Assembly (NCBI RefSeq): GCF_005771535.1
Contig: NZ_VANU01000006.1
Span: 62,001-126,000 of the forward strand
DNA length: 64,000 nt
Origin: Arcobacter arenosus
GTDB taxonomy: Bacteria > Campylobacterota > Campylobacteria > Campylobacterales > Arcobacteraceae
Reading direction: 5' to 3'
Position numbers and translations under genes: made by a program. Positions 8,492 to 18,218 of the stretch are shown piece by piece. A model generated the notes under the pieces. That model was given only the letters and a program-made list of their open reading frames with translations, was not told where the DNA came from and ran no database searches. Position 1 is the first letter of the stretch. The number at the start of each line of letters is the position of its first letter.

Positions 8492-10078
8492 ATGAGAAAT
8501 AATAGTTTTTATTTGTTACTAATTACATTGATTTTTAATAAATATCTAATTGAAAATATTTTTTTAATTTATTATAGAGAAGATAGGAATCTATTTATTT
8601 TTTTCTACCTATTACTTTTTATAATCGAGTATATATTTTATATTTATTACATTTTTGAATATAAAAAAGTCAATGATAGAGTTTATTTTTTTAGGTCATG
8701 GATGATGGGTTCATATTCAAATTTTTTCTCACAAACTGAAGGAAATAAATGGACATCTTCAAAAATTGTAAAAGAACGATTGAAGTATGGGGATTTATAT
8801 ATAAACAATTTTAAGTTTGATGATGATGTTATTAATAAATTTTATTTTTTTTCTTTGAGGAAAAAATTTGAAAATTTTAAATGTAAAATTAATACAAAAG
8901 ATTTAACAAAATCAACTATAGTTTTTGGACAAATGGGAAGTGGTAAATCAGAATTCTTATATTCTTTATTAAAACAAAATACTATGAATAGGTATCTTAT
9001 CTTTGATTCTAAAGGTGATTTTACACAAAAATTTTATTCAAGTAAAAGAGATATAATCTTAAATCCTTATGATTCCAGATCTTCTATTTGGAATCCTTTT
9101 GAGGAAGCTGAATTAAATCCTTATATTGTAGAAATCTTCTTCACAAACTTATTAAATTCAATTGCTGGAGATAAAAAAGATTTTTTTTCTGCTTCCACAA
9201 AAGAAAGGTATATGGATATTTTTTATGAAGTATTATATAAAAAATCAGAATTGAATGCAAAACAAAAACTTAGTATTTATGTTAAAGAATTAAAAAGATA
9301 TTTTTCCGAAGTTTCAAAAAGTAATTCTAAATCAGAAAATGATGTTATATCAACTATGAAACTTTTATTTGAATTTATTGAATACATGGATTTTAAAGTT
9401 CAAAATGGATGTAAAACATTTACGATTAGTAATTTTATTATAACAAATAATAGTAAATTGTTTTTGTTAGCTAGGGATGATTTAAAAAGTAAATTAAATC
9501 CTTTTTTTACAGCTTTTATAGCAATTTTTGCATCCATACTTTTATCAAGACCTGATAATAAAGCAAATTTAACAGGTTTATTTTTAGATGAATATTTAAC
9601 TTTTGCAAAAAATTTAGATGAAGAAACATTAGAAGGTTTACATACAAGAATAAGAAGTAAAGGAGGATGTTTAATTACTGCTATTCAATATTTTCCTAAG
9701 GCTAAATATGAAGAATTAACACAAAAAATATTAAATTCAAGTAATTATTTGTTCCTCTTTCAAGGAATAGATACATATACTTTAGACATAATTAATAAAA
9801 CTGTTGGAAAAGTTAGATATAAGAAAGATAGTTTAAAAAAGAATAATAAATCTTTTTATAATAATGAAAGTTTTAATACAGAGGAAACAAATTTACTAAA
9901 TACAACTATGTTTCATAGTTTAGCTGAAAAATTTGAGCATATTACATATATACCATCTAAAAAATTACTTTACAAAGGCTATACTAATGAAATAAAATCA
10001 GTTAAGAGAAATTTAGCATTTGTATTTGATAAAAAAAGTTTATCTAGATTTTATAGAGAGTATAAAGATAAAAATTGA
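8492..10078 (+). CDS. Type IV coupling protein (VirD4/TraD-like)
   Basis: The 528-residue product has two N-terminal membrane helices (about 5-55) and a cytosolic ATPase domain with Walker A GQMGSGKS (near 150), FDSKGDF, Walker B LFLDEYLTF (near 366) and the following ITAIQ motif. This is the VirD4/TraD/TrwB family, hexameric pumps that link relaxosome to secretion channel. The chosen ATG has GGGA 7 bases upstream and lies one base after the relaxase stop; a longer frame from 8474 would overlap the relaxase. With no channel genes present, it must dock onto a helper T4SS. Confidence 0.9.
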   Translation: MRNNSFYLLLITLIFNKYLIENIFLIYYREDRNLFIFFYLLLFIIEYIFYIYYIFEYKKVNDRVYFFRSWMMGSYSNFFSQTEGNKWTSSKIVKERLKYGDLYINNFKFDDDVINKFYFFSLRKKFENFKCKINTKDLTKSTIVFGQMGSGKSEFLYSLLKQNTMNRYLIFDSKGDFTQKFYSSKRDIILNPYDSRSSIWNPFEEAELNPYIVEIFFTNLLNSIAGDKKDFFSASTKERYMDIFYEVLYKKSELNAKQKLSIYVKELKRYFSEVSKSNSKSENDVISTMKLLFEFIEYMDFKVQNGCKTFTISNFIITNNSKLFLLARDDLKSKLNPFFTAFIAIFASILLSRPDNKANLTGLFLDEYLTFAKNLDEETLEGLHTRIRSKGGCLITAIQYFPKAKYEELTQKILNSSNYLFLFQGIDTYTLDIINKTVGKVRYKKDSLKKNNKSFYNNESFNTEETNLLNTTMFHSLAEKFEHITYIPSKKLLYKGYTNEIKSVKRNLAFVFDKKSLSRFYREYKDKN

Positions 10079-10185
10079 GTTTCATTTTAATTACAATTTA
10101 TATATAAATAATAATTAATAAAAAATATAAAATCTATTTATTTAATAAAAATTAGATAAAATATTATTAAAAAATATATGGATTA

Positions 10186-13100
10186 TTGACATTGTTTAAC
10201 TCACTTAAAAAGAAAATAGAAAAAGAATTAGAAGGTTCAATTTATAAAAATAATATTTATAAAGAACTTAAATGGGATTTTATAGAATCATATATTGTTT
10301 CATGGTCAAAAAATTATATTTTACAAATATTTAAATATTTTCTATTTTTCTATTTATTATTTATTAGTATAACAATTCTTTTTGAATTATTACGATTTTT
10401 TCAAGTGATTGATTTCTTTCTTTTTTTTAAAAAAAATTTAGATTTTAAAGATACTATATTTAATGGACAACTTACGATATTAGCTGTAATTTTTCCTTTA
10501 GTTATTGGATTTGTTGGTGTACTTATTAAAGATGATATTGCAAATAAGTCTTTGTGGAAAATTTATAATAGATATTCAGGATTTATGTTAGTTGGCTTTA
10601 GTGGACTTTCTTTAAGTGCAATTATAATTTTAGATAATTACTTTAAACCTTTTCTAATTGATGAATTAAGTATTGTAATTTCATTGATTTACAGTTTTTG
10701 GTTTTTATTAAATTTATTATTACTTAGTTGGCTTCTTCATTCAACATTTAATTTTATAAACAAAACTAAACAAAATGAAATAATTAAAAAATATACTACA
10801 AATATAGTTTTAGAAGAAGAAATTAGAAAAAGACTTTATTCCTTGATTCCCAAAATTCCAGATAAATTAAGTTTATTACCAACAAGTATTAATGCAAATC
10901 AAAAAATCTCTTTTCATTTTTTTGAAAAATCTAAAGATAACCTAGATAAAGTTTCTAGAAAATTTAAAAAAAAACAATATTTATTAGATATTAATTTTAC
11001 TTTTTTATCACTAGCTATAAAGTTATGGATGTTTAGAAATTCATATTTTTTAATTAAGGAAAATATGGAGCTTTTTTTACCAACTACAGTTGATGGATAT
11101 TCTTATAAAGATTTTGACTTAGCTTTACTTAAAAATGATAAATTTACAGTAATAGAAAATTTTTTAATTAGGCGTAGTTACAAGTTTATTTCTAATAATC
11201 CATTTGAAGATGATGATGTTGAAAATATTGTAAATTCTTTGTTTAATAATATTGATAAAGCTATAAATTCAAATAATCAAAGACTTTTTGATGATGAAGA
11301 AGAAACTTTACGAGATTTTTTACAAACTATATTTAGTATAACTTCATTCATTAATGATGAAGGTAAAATCGATAATTGGTTATTACTATCTAATAATTCA
11401 TTTTTCTCTCATAAACTATATTATAACCTATTAAGTGAATTTTATTCATTGAATAAAATTCTTATTTCTAAAATAATATCAGAAGATTATTTTTACAGAA
11501 GTCTATCTAGTTTTTATCCTTATTCTTTTAGTAAACAAGGTGAGAAACTTCATCATGAAATTCAAAAGGGATTGATGGAATTACATGTAGATTTATGGAT
11601 TAATTTATTAAAAGAAAATAGAAGAAAAGAAATTTCTAATCTTAACAGTCTTTTAAAAACATATATAGGTTCATGGGAGTCTTGGGGTAGTAAATATAGT
11701 GAGTTTGAAGAAAATTGGGAAATTATTTCTAACTACTCGAATGTTTTATTCGATCACCTTATTTTATCTAATAGTCTAATTATTGAGTCTCTTAAATTTA
11801 AAAATTATGATGCATCAATTTGGAGTGTTAACATAGTTAATAATTGGTATTCTAACCAATTTTCAATGAAAAAGACACATATTGATTATCTTTGGAAAAA
11901 AGAAATTTTATCAACTTCATTTTTTTTAAAAGAGAAAGATGAAAAACTTTTGAAATTTATATTAAATAACAATGAAGAAAAACTTGAAGATGTATTTACT
12001 ATCGCTTTAAAAAATATTTGGTTTCAGTCAAAGGTAATTACTGCATCTTATATTTTCAATAAGAATTCAGATGAATTAACAACATTAGATAGAAAAATCA
12101 TATTTTCATTGATAAAGGGAGATAAAATAACACCTTTAGACGAAAAAGATTTTTCAAATGTATTTAATAATAATTATGCGTCGGAAATTTTAGAAACATA
12201 CTTACTTAATTTATATCCTTTTTCTAATATCACAAATAATGGTATCTCAAAAAAATTAATAAAAAAATTTAACAGAATACATGAAGAAGAACATATCTCT
12301 GGAAGAATTTATTCTGGATTTGGAGGAGAGAATATCTCCAATGTTAAAGATTGTATTATTGCTTTAATTATTTCAAATTCAAAAAATGAATTTAAAATAT
12401 CTGATTCTTTATATGATTTTATTTTTTCTGAATTAGTAGATATTCCTTTCAGAGATTCAATAATATCATATTTAGAAGAATTATTGGTTTTTGAAGTTGA
12501 AACAGAATCTAAGGTGAAAGCACTTTTAAATACAGAAAATATTCTGGATTTAATTAATAATTATAAAAAATCTATAAATGCAATTATAGATAAGATTAAA
12601 GATGCAACTGAAGAAGAAGTTTATAATACACCTATTAATGAAAGTCGAATTGTTGAACTAAAAAAATATCTGTCAAAAAGTGCATTTAAAAAAGATGATT
12701 CTATATTACCACTAAAGTTATTTAATTCAGTAATAGAAGTTGAAGAAACAAAATATGAATCACTAAAATTAAATATTCAGGGTATTAATAAAAGAGATTT
12801 AATAAGTAATGAAATAAATAAATCTTATGAAGAAGACACATATTCTGAATTAATGAATAAACAAGTATATATAAAACTTTTTAGAGATATTTTTAATAAA
12901 ATTGATTATAAAAACAAAGAATTTATTTCAGAAGAAGATTTAATTATAAATATCCTGAGAGATAAAATACTAATTAAAAATAGTATTATATTTATTGGCT
13001 CAAATAAAGTAAGAAGTTATTTAAGAAAATTAATATGGGAAAATAATGATAATGTACCTTTTACAGTTAAAAATGCAAATACAATTGAAAATGATTATTT

Positions 13101-13353
13101 ATGCCACATTAATGATACTCCTGTATACTCAATTTATAATTTTAAAATAGATTTTTGTTTATTGATAAATTTAGACATATTTAAACAAGTTGAAATTAAA
13201 GTATTTGATAATAAATATTTCGTAGACCTTAAATTTATGGAGTATGAAGATAAGACAAATTCTGGTTTATTACAAATTGAATATTCAATTGAATCTATTT
13301 TTAATAGTAACTATGATTGCTACAAATATACATTAGCTGAAGAGAATGTATAA
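10186..13353 (+). CDS. Large membrane protein of unknown function (1055 residues)
   Basis: Four hydrophobic helices fall in the first 190 residues (around 45-67, 100-122, 130-150 and 160-190). A cytosolic region of about 860 residues follows, with no motif I recognise, rich in Asn, Lys, Ile and Trp-containing helices. The start is a TTG, at 10186 or 10192; no in-frame ATG lies near. Spacing from the coupling protein (107 bases) suggests its own transcription. The next gene, 29 bases on, encodes an ADP-ribosyltransferase-like protein. Neither belongs to known transfer machinery, so they are probably cargo. A defence or toxin-immunity role is speculation. Confidence 0.7.
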   Translation: MTLFNSLKKKIEKELEGSIYKNNIYKELKWDFIESYIVSWSKNYILQIFKYFLFFYLLFISITILFELLRFFQVIDFFLFFKKNLDFKDTIFNGQLTILAVIFPLVIGFVGVLIKDDIANKSLWKIYNRYSGFMLVGFSGLSLSAIIILDNYFKPFLIDELSIVISLIYSFWFLLNLLLLSWLLHSTFNFINKTKQNEIIKKYTTNIVLEEEIRKRLYSLIPKIPDKLSLLPTSINANQKISFHFFEKSKDNLDKVSRKFKKKQYLLDINFTFLSLAIKLWMFRNSYFLIKENMELFLPTTVDGYSYKDFDLALLKNDKFTVIENFLIRRSYKFISNNPFEDDDVENIVNSLFNNIDKAINSNNQRLFDDEEETLRDFLQTIFSITSFINDEGKIDNWLLLSNNSFFSHKLYYNLLSEFYSLNKILISKIISEDYFYRSLSSFYPYSFSKQGEKLHHEIQKGLMELHVDLWINLLKENRRKEISNLNSLLKTYIGSWESWGSKYSEFEENWEIISNYSNVLFDHLILSNSLIIESLKFKNYDASIWSVNIVNNWYSNQFSMKKTHIDYLWKKEILSTSFFLKEKDEKLLKFILNNNEEKLEDVFTIALKNIWFQSKVITASYIFNKNSDELTTLDRKIIFSLIKGDKITPLDEKDFSNVFNNNYASEILETYLLNLYPFSNITNNGISKKLIKKFNRIHEEEHISGRIYSGFGGENISNVKDCIIALIISNSKNEFKISDSLYDFIFSELVDIPFRDSIISYLEELLVFEVETESKVKALLNTENILDLINNYKKSINAIIDKIKDATEEEVYNTPINESRIVELKKYLSKSAFKKDDSILPLKLFNSVIEVEETKYESLKLNIQGINKRDLISNEINKSYEEDTYSELMNKQVYIKLFRDIFNKIDYKNKEFISEEDLIINILRDKILIKNSIIFIGSNKVRSYLRKLIWENNDNVPFTVKNANTIENDYLCHINDTPVYSIYNFKIDFCLLINLDIFKQVEIKVFDNKYFVDLKFMEYEDKTNSGLLQIEYSIESIFNSNYDCYKYTLAEENV

Positions 13354-13382
13354 AATACACAATTATATTAAAAGGCTTATTA

Positions 13383-14039
13383 ATGACATTAAATGTTAGA
13401 AATTTTATTATAAATGAAATGTGTGTTGATGTTGAAGTTTATCAAAAAAGAATTTCACTTTATTCTGATGGTTTAGATTATATTTTTGAAGAAGTTGGTG
13501 ATTATTTATTAAATTATGAGATACTTACTGATAGAGAACAATTTATTGAAGATGTATGTAAGTTTATTGATAAATATGGTGTACTATCAGAAGAAACTTA
13601 TGAAACATTACATATTTTAATTAGAGCTTTTAAAATCTATAAAACAGGTGGATTGTTAGAACTATACCTTTATAATGAATCAGAAAGTTGGGAACCACTT
13701 CCAAAGATAACTAAAAATTTGTATCATTTAATGACAGAATCAGATAAAAAAACTTTTAACAATTTACCTGATATTGTAGAAATTTATAGAGGTACTAGTA
13801 TTATAGAATCAGAAGGAAATATTTTAGACTTTGGTCAATCTTGGTCATTAGATATTGAAAAAGCAAGATATTTTGCATATGAATTAGAGCAAGAAGAAGA
13901 TAAAAATTTAGATAGAATTGTCTTAAAATGTGAAGTTTTTAAGAGTCATATTTATGCATTTTCACATCATCAAAGTGAAGAATTATGTATTATTAATCCA
14001 AAAGGAATAATTACAGATTCTGTAAAAGTTATAGAATGA
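13383..14039 (+). CDS. ADP-ribosyltransferase-like protein
   Basis: The 218-residue product has a helical N-terminal half and a C-terminal domain with an R-S-E order of motifs: Arg in IYRGTS (near residue 138), the SWSLDIEKARYFA segment with the central serine strand, and a late acidic motif in HHQSEEL. That order is typical of the ADP-ribosyltransferase fold of toxins, phage proteins and their relatives. AAAAGG precedes the ATG, and it follows the 1055-residue membrane protein closely, probably in one operon. Activity and target are unknown. Confidence 0.55.
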   Translation: MTLNVRNFIINEMCVDVEVYQKRISLYSDGLDYIFEEVGDYLLNYEILTDREQFIEDVCKFIDKYGVLSEETYETLHILIRAFKIYKTGGLLELYLYNESESWEPLPKITKNLYHLMTESDKKTFNNLPDIVEIYRGTSIIESEGNILDFGQSWSLDIEKARYFAYELEQEEDKNLDRIVLKCEVFKSHIYAFSHHQSEELCIINPKGIITDSVKVIE

Positions 14040-14094
14040 AAATAAGACATATTTTATTTAAGAAAATTAAGAAATTTGGAATAAAGGAAAAATA

Positions 14095-14439
14095 TTGAAT
14101 ATTGAAAAATTAAAATCTATATTAAAGAAATTCTCAGAAGAAAGAGACTGGGAACAGTTCCATTCTCCTAAAAATCTATCTATGGCATTAAGTGTAGAAG
14201 CTTCAGAGTTAGTTGAAATATTTCAGTGGCTTACAGAAGAGCAATCTTACAATCTAAATGAATCAAAAAAACAACATGCAAAAGAAGAAGTTGCTGATAT
14301 AGCTATATATTTACTTAGAATATGTATGAAACTAAACATTAATTTAGATGAAGCAATTATTGAAAAAATGAAAAAAAATGAAGAAAAGTATCCTGTAGCA
14401 AAAGTTAAAGGTTCTGCAAAAAAGTATACTGAACTATGA
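14095..14439 (+). CDS. MazG-like nucleotide pyrophosphohydrolase
   Basis: The 114-residue product is a single all-helical MazG/RS21-C6 domain. It carries EASELVEIFQW, containing the first acidic metal-binding set, and HAKEEVADIAIYLLRI, the second (ExxD). Such enzymes cleave nucleoside triphosphates, often dCTP or altered nucleotides, to monophosphates. The start is a TTG behind AAAGGA. Its stop overlaps the ATG of the next gene (ATGA), so it is coupled to the nuclease-helicase. In that setting it may change a nucleotide pool or remove a nucleotide signal. Confidence 0.85.
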   Translation: MNIEKLKSILKKFSEERDWEQFHSPKNLSMALSVEASELVEIFQWLTEEQSYNLNESKKQHAKEEVADIAIYLLRICMKLNINLDEAIIEKMKKNEEKYPVAKVKGSAKKYTEL

Positions 14440-16331
14440 TAGTTTATAAAAAAACAAAAAAACAATTTTTAGAAGATGTATTAGTTAATGATATTGAAAT
14501 TGAAGATATTATTGCTAATGCAGTTGAAGTTAGCTTAGGTAGAAAAACAGCGAAGAATGAGTATATATCTTGGAAAAACTCATTAAATGAAATGGCCAAA
14601 GTTTTATATAGTGATAAAATCCCTAATGACTCAAATGTTTCAATAGAATACAATATCCCAAGAACTGGGAATAGAATTGATATCATAATTTCTGGTCAAG
14701 ATAAAAACAATGTTGATAAAGTTGTAATCATTGAGTTAAAACAATGGAGTGAAGCTGAACTTACTTCAAAAGATGGAATTATAAAAACTTTTTTAAATAA
14801 AGGTCTTAGAGAAACTACTCATCCTTCTTATCAGGCATGGTCTTATGTAAAACTACTTGAAGGTTTTAATAAAGTTGTTGAAGTTGAAAACATTAAATTA
14901 ATTCCATGTGCTTATTTACATAACTACACTAATGATAATGTATTAAAAAATGAATTCTATGGAAACTATCTATCAAAAGCACCAGTATTTATTAAAGGTG
15001 AAAGAAGTTCTTTAATTGATTTTATATCATCACATATTTCTAATGGCGATAAAAATGATGTAATGAGTAGAATTGATAATAGTAAAATAAGACCTTCTAA
15101 AACTTTAGCTGATTCAATAAGTTCTATGATTAAAGGTAATGATGAATTTACAATGATAGATAACCAAAAAATTGTTTATGAAACTGCATTACAATTAGCT
15201 AGAAAATCTGATAAAAGAAATAAAAATGTACTTATCGTTCATGGTGGGCCAGGTACTGGAAAGTCAGTTATTGCAATTAATTTATTAGCCGAACTTACAA
15301 AAAAAGGTTTTAACTCTAGATATGTAAGTAAAAATGCTGCTCCTAGAACTGTATATGAATCAAAACTAACTGGTACGTTAAAGAAAACAGAAATATCTAA
15401 TTTATTTACTGGTTCAGGTTCATTTGTTGACTGTGTTGAAAATTCATATGATTGTCTTATTATTGATGAAGCACATAGAATGAATGAAAAGTCTGGACTA
15501 TATGGAAATTTAGGAGAGAATCAAATAAAAGAGTCTATTTACTCTTCTAAATCAGTAATATTCTTTTTAGATGAGGATCAAACTGTTACATTTAATGATA
15601 TCGGTGAAGAATCTGAAATAAGAAAATGGGCAGAGTATTACAATGCAAATGTAGAAGTTATGGAATTAACTTCACAGTTTAGATGTAATGGTTCTGATGG
15701 ATATTTAGCTTGGCTTGATAATGTTCTACAGATTAGAGAAACTGCAAATACCACGTTAGATTTAAATGAATATGATTTTAAAATATTTGATAATCCAAAT
15801 GATTTAAGAGATGCAATATATAAAAAGAACAAAATCAATAATAAAGCAAGACTAGTTGCTGGTTATTGTTGGAACTGGGACAGTAAAAAAGATAAAAATC
15901 AAATGGACATTCATATTCCTGAATATGGATTTGAAATGCAATGGAATTTAAATACAGATGGAAGCCTTTGGATTATTAAACCTGAATCAGTTGAACAAAT
16001 TGGATGTATTCATACTTGTCAAGGATTAGAAGTAGATTATATAGGAGTAATTATTGGTGATGATTTAACTTATGAAGATGGAAAAATAGTTACTAATCCA
16101 ATAAACAGAGCAAGAACTGACCAATCTTTAAAAGGTTATAAGACTAGACTAAAAGAAGCTATAAAATCAAACGATATTCAAAGAGTAATTGAGATAGAAA
16201 CTAAGGTCAATAAGATCATTAAAAATACATATAGAACGTTAATGTCTAGGGGAATGAAAGGTTGTTATATATATTGTGAAGACAAAAAACTAATTGTACA
16301 ACTAAAAAAGGTTTTACAATGTATTCACTAA
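14436..16331 (+). CDS. DUF2075-family helicase with N-terminal nuclease-like domain
   Basis: Residues 1-150 show a PD-(D/E)xK-like pattern: RIDIIISG, then VVIIELKQW near residue 100. The middle has a P-loop (VHGGPGTGKS, near 270-279), Walker B LIIDEAHRM (near 342-350), FLDEDQ and the SQFRCNG motif of the COG3410/DUF2075 group. The end has HTCQGLEVDY and PINRARTDQS, like SF1 helicase motifs V and VI. It is 631 residues. It overlaps mazG upstream by 4 bases and the Gp88-like gene downstream by 13, so all three are one translational unit. Proteins of this group are often in defence islands; action on foreign DNA or RNA is inferred. Confidence 0.8.
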   Translation: MIVYKKTKKQFLEDVLVNDIEIEDIIANAVEVSLGRKTAKNEYISWKNSLNEMAKVLYSDKIPNDSNVSIEYNIPRTGNRIDIIISGQDKNNVDKVVIIELKQWSEAELTSKDGIIKTFLNKGLRETTHPSYQAWSYVKLLEGFNKVVEVENIKLIPCAYLHNYTNDNVLKNEFYGNYLSKAPVFIKGERSSLIDFISSHISNGDKNDVMSRIDNSKIRPSKTLADSISSMIKGNDEFTMIDNQKIVYETALQLARKSDKRNKNVLIVHGGPGTGKSVIAINLLAELTKKGFNSRYVSKNAAPRTVYESKLTGTLKKTEISNLFTGSGSFVDCVENSYDCLIIDEAHRMNEKSGLYGNLGENQIKESIYSSKSVIFFLDEDQTVTFNDIGEESEIRKWAEYYNANVEVMELTSQFRCNGSDGYLAWLDNVLQIRETANTTLDLNEYDFKIFDNPNDLRDAIYKKNKINNKARLVAGYCWNWDSKKDKNQMDIHIPEYGFEMQWNLNTDGSLWIIKPESVEQIGCIHTCQGLEVDYIGVIIGDDLTYEDGKIVTNPINRARTDQSLKGYKTRLKEAIKSNDIQRVIEIETKVNKIIKNTYRTLMSRGMKGCYIYCEDKKLIVQLKKVLQCIH

Positions 16332-17506
16332 GTGACTTTAGTATAACAAAAGACTCTTTTTCATCTAAGGAAGAAATTCATATTAAAACAAGAATTGGTA
16401 TAAAAAAACAAAAAATCAATTTATCTGAACTTTTATCAAACTTATTAGATATAAAACAATATTCTAAATCATATGTTAAAACATTTAAAAAAAAGGTATG
16501 TGAATTAAAAGAAGATGAAATTTTAAATTTGAAGTTCAATTTAATACAAGAAAAACATACTGAACAAAAAATTAAAAAAACCAAAAATGATATTGAAAAA
16601 AATATTTCTCGCTTTCATTATAAAAATAATGACCAATTCAGAATTGGAATGTTATCACTTGCACCTAAATTATCTTCTAAAGTTGATATTTGTATAATGT
16701 CTGGAACATGTGAAAATTTTTGTTTAGGTTATAACATATCAAAAGAAAAAGAAAAAATAACTTTCAAGAATGATAATGGAATATTTTTTAAATTACTTAA
16801 AACAATAACTTTTTTGTATAAAACTGATATTTTTTTAGAAAATTTATGTTTAGATATTTTAAAATTTATTAGGTTAAAAAATCCAGTAATAAGATTAAAT
16901 GGTTATTCTGATATATTGTGGGAAAATATTAATATTTCAATTACACATAATTTGAAAGAAGAGATTTCAAAATTTAACAAAACTCATTTATATGAGAAGA
17001 ATATTGTTAATAAGTATTATTTAGAAAAGATTATTGATTTAGAAACTCCTATAAATAAAGAACTTATTATTGGAAAAGAGTATAAAATTTTTGAAATATT
17101 TTCAGGTATAATTTTCTATGACTACACAAAATATAATTCTACACAAAGAAAAAGTGCATCAAAATTTAGTAATTATTATTTAACTTATTCTTATGATATC
17201 CATATTGCAAAAAATAAAGAACATTTAGGAGTAAATACTTTATGTCTAATAACTAAGAAAGACTTCAAAGATAAATTATTATTGAATAAGAAATATTTAG
17301 ATTATAGTTTAATTGATGGCGACTTATCTGACTTTAGATTAATTGATGAACTAAATTGTAAATCAAAAAAATTAATATTACTTGAAGCTGTAAGTCCTAG
17401 TAATAATATTTCGAAGAGAGAAGAAATAGAGTCATCTCCTTTTGTATTAAAAGATATTGGAGATTTAAAAAATATTTTAGAAGTTAATGATGATATTATA
17501 CAATAA
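16319..17506 (+). CDS. Gp88-like cysteine-motif protein
   Basis: The 395-residue product resembles from memory the phage Gene product 88 family. A cysteine cluster CIMSGTCENFC (near residue 125) follows LAPKLSSKVD. Later come RLNGYSDILWE (near 193), where the family has an RLNGTSD box, and FYDYTKYN (near 263) followed by a YLTYSYD strand. Three closely spaced cysteines could bind a metal or Fe-S cluster, which is inference. The first 90 residues are a lysine-rich extension. RBS AAAAGG is inside the previous gene, with a 13-base overlap. Function is unknown; it is tied by operon structure to the nuclease-helicase and MazG. Confidence 0.6.
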   Translation: MYSLSDFSITKDSFSSKEEIHIKTRIGIKKQKINLSELLSNLLDIKQYSKSYVKTFKKKVCELKEDEILNLKFNLIQEKHTEQKIKKTKNDIEKNISRFHYKNNDQFRIGMLSLAPKLSSKVDICIMSGTCENFCLGYNISKEKEKITFKNDNGIFFKLLKTITFLYKTDIFLENLCLDILKFIRLKNPVIRLNGYSDILWENINISITHNLKEEISKFNKTHLYEKNIVNKYYLEKIIDLETPINKELIIGKEYKIFEIFSGIIFYDYTKYNSTQRKSASKFSNYYLTYSYDIHIAKNKEHLGVNTLCLITKKDFKDKLLLNKKYLDYSLIDGDLSDFRLIDELNCKSKKLILLEAVSPSNNISKREEIESSPFVLKDIGDLKNILEVNDDIIQ

Positions 17507-17529
17507 TTAAAATGAGGAGATAAACTATA

Positions 17530-18195
17530 ATGAAACTATTTCTACTACTATTTACCATTCCATTTCTTTTAAATGCAGCTTCTTTTTCTAAATCTAAAAA
17601 AGACTTACTAAAAAAAGTTTACTATGATAATCAAATCACATTCTATTGTTCTAATCCATATGAAATAAAAGATGATAATGGTAAACAAAAAGCTTTAATT
17701 ATTAAAGATGAAAAGTATTACAGTCCAAGAAAACCATTTTATAAATCAGGTAAAGTAAATACAAGAGCTGAGAGAATTGAATGGGAACATGTAATGCCTG
17801 CACACAACTTTGGAAGACATCTACAATGCTGGAGAGATGGTGGAAGAAAAGCTTGTAAGAGTGATAAAACCTTTAATGAAATGGAAGCAGATATGCATAA
17901 CTTAGTTCCTGCAATTGGAGAAATAAATGGAGATAGAAGTAATTATAGATATGGTGCTAATAATCCTATAAAAGAACAATATGGTAATTGTGAATTCCAA
18001 GTAGACTTCAAAGGTAAAAGAGCTTATGTAAAAGAAGATATAAGAGGTGATATCGCAAGAATCTATTTTTATATGAGTGATAAGTATAAAGTTAATCTAT
18101 CTAAACAAGAAAGAAAGATGATGGAAGTTTGGAATAAACTTGACCCAATTAGTGATTGGGAGAGAATCAAGAATAAAAGAGTAGAAAAACTATAA
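17530..18195 (+). CDS. Secreted endonuclease I (EndA/Dns family)
   Basis: A signal peptide (MKLFLLLFTIPFLLNAAS) is followed by a 200-residue Endonuclease_1 domain. The catalytic WEHVMPAHNFGR motif is near residues 80-90, and DMHNLVPAIGEINGDRSNYRYG follows with the conserved Asn and Arg residues. These periplasmic or extracellular DNases cut DNA without sequence preference. GAGGAGA lies 10 bases before the ATG. On a mobile element it could restrict incoming DNA in the periplasm or recycle nucleotides; the genomic context does not decide. Confidence 0.92.
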   Translation: MKLFLLLFTIPFLLNAASFSKSKKDLLKKVYYDNQITFYCSNPYEIKDDNGKQKALIIKDEKYYSPRKPFYKSGKVNTRAERIEWEHVMPAHNFGRHLQCWRDGGRKACKSDKTFNEMEADMHNLVPAIGEINGDRSNYRYGANNPIKEQYGNCEFQVDFKGKRAYVKEDIRGDIARIYFYMSDKYKVNLSKQERKMMEVWNKLDPISDWERIKNKRVEKL

Positions 18196-18214
18196 GGGAA
18201 TTTAAACCCTTATA
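18191..18214 (-). terminator. Terminator of the 106-residue membrane gene
   Basis: TATAAGGG and CCCTTATA form an 8-bp stem with an 8-base loop. On the minus strand it is followed by GTTTTTC. It overlaps the endA stop region, so it may serve both convergent genes. Confidence 0.6.
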
Positions 18215-18218
18215 TAAA

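Noticed and set aside
10186-18195. A VirB-type secretion system inside the element
   Set aside because: No VirB4 ATPase, VirB6 or VirB8-10-like proteins are seen; the large membrane protein at 10186 has no VirB4 motifs and too few helices for VirB6.
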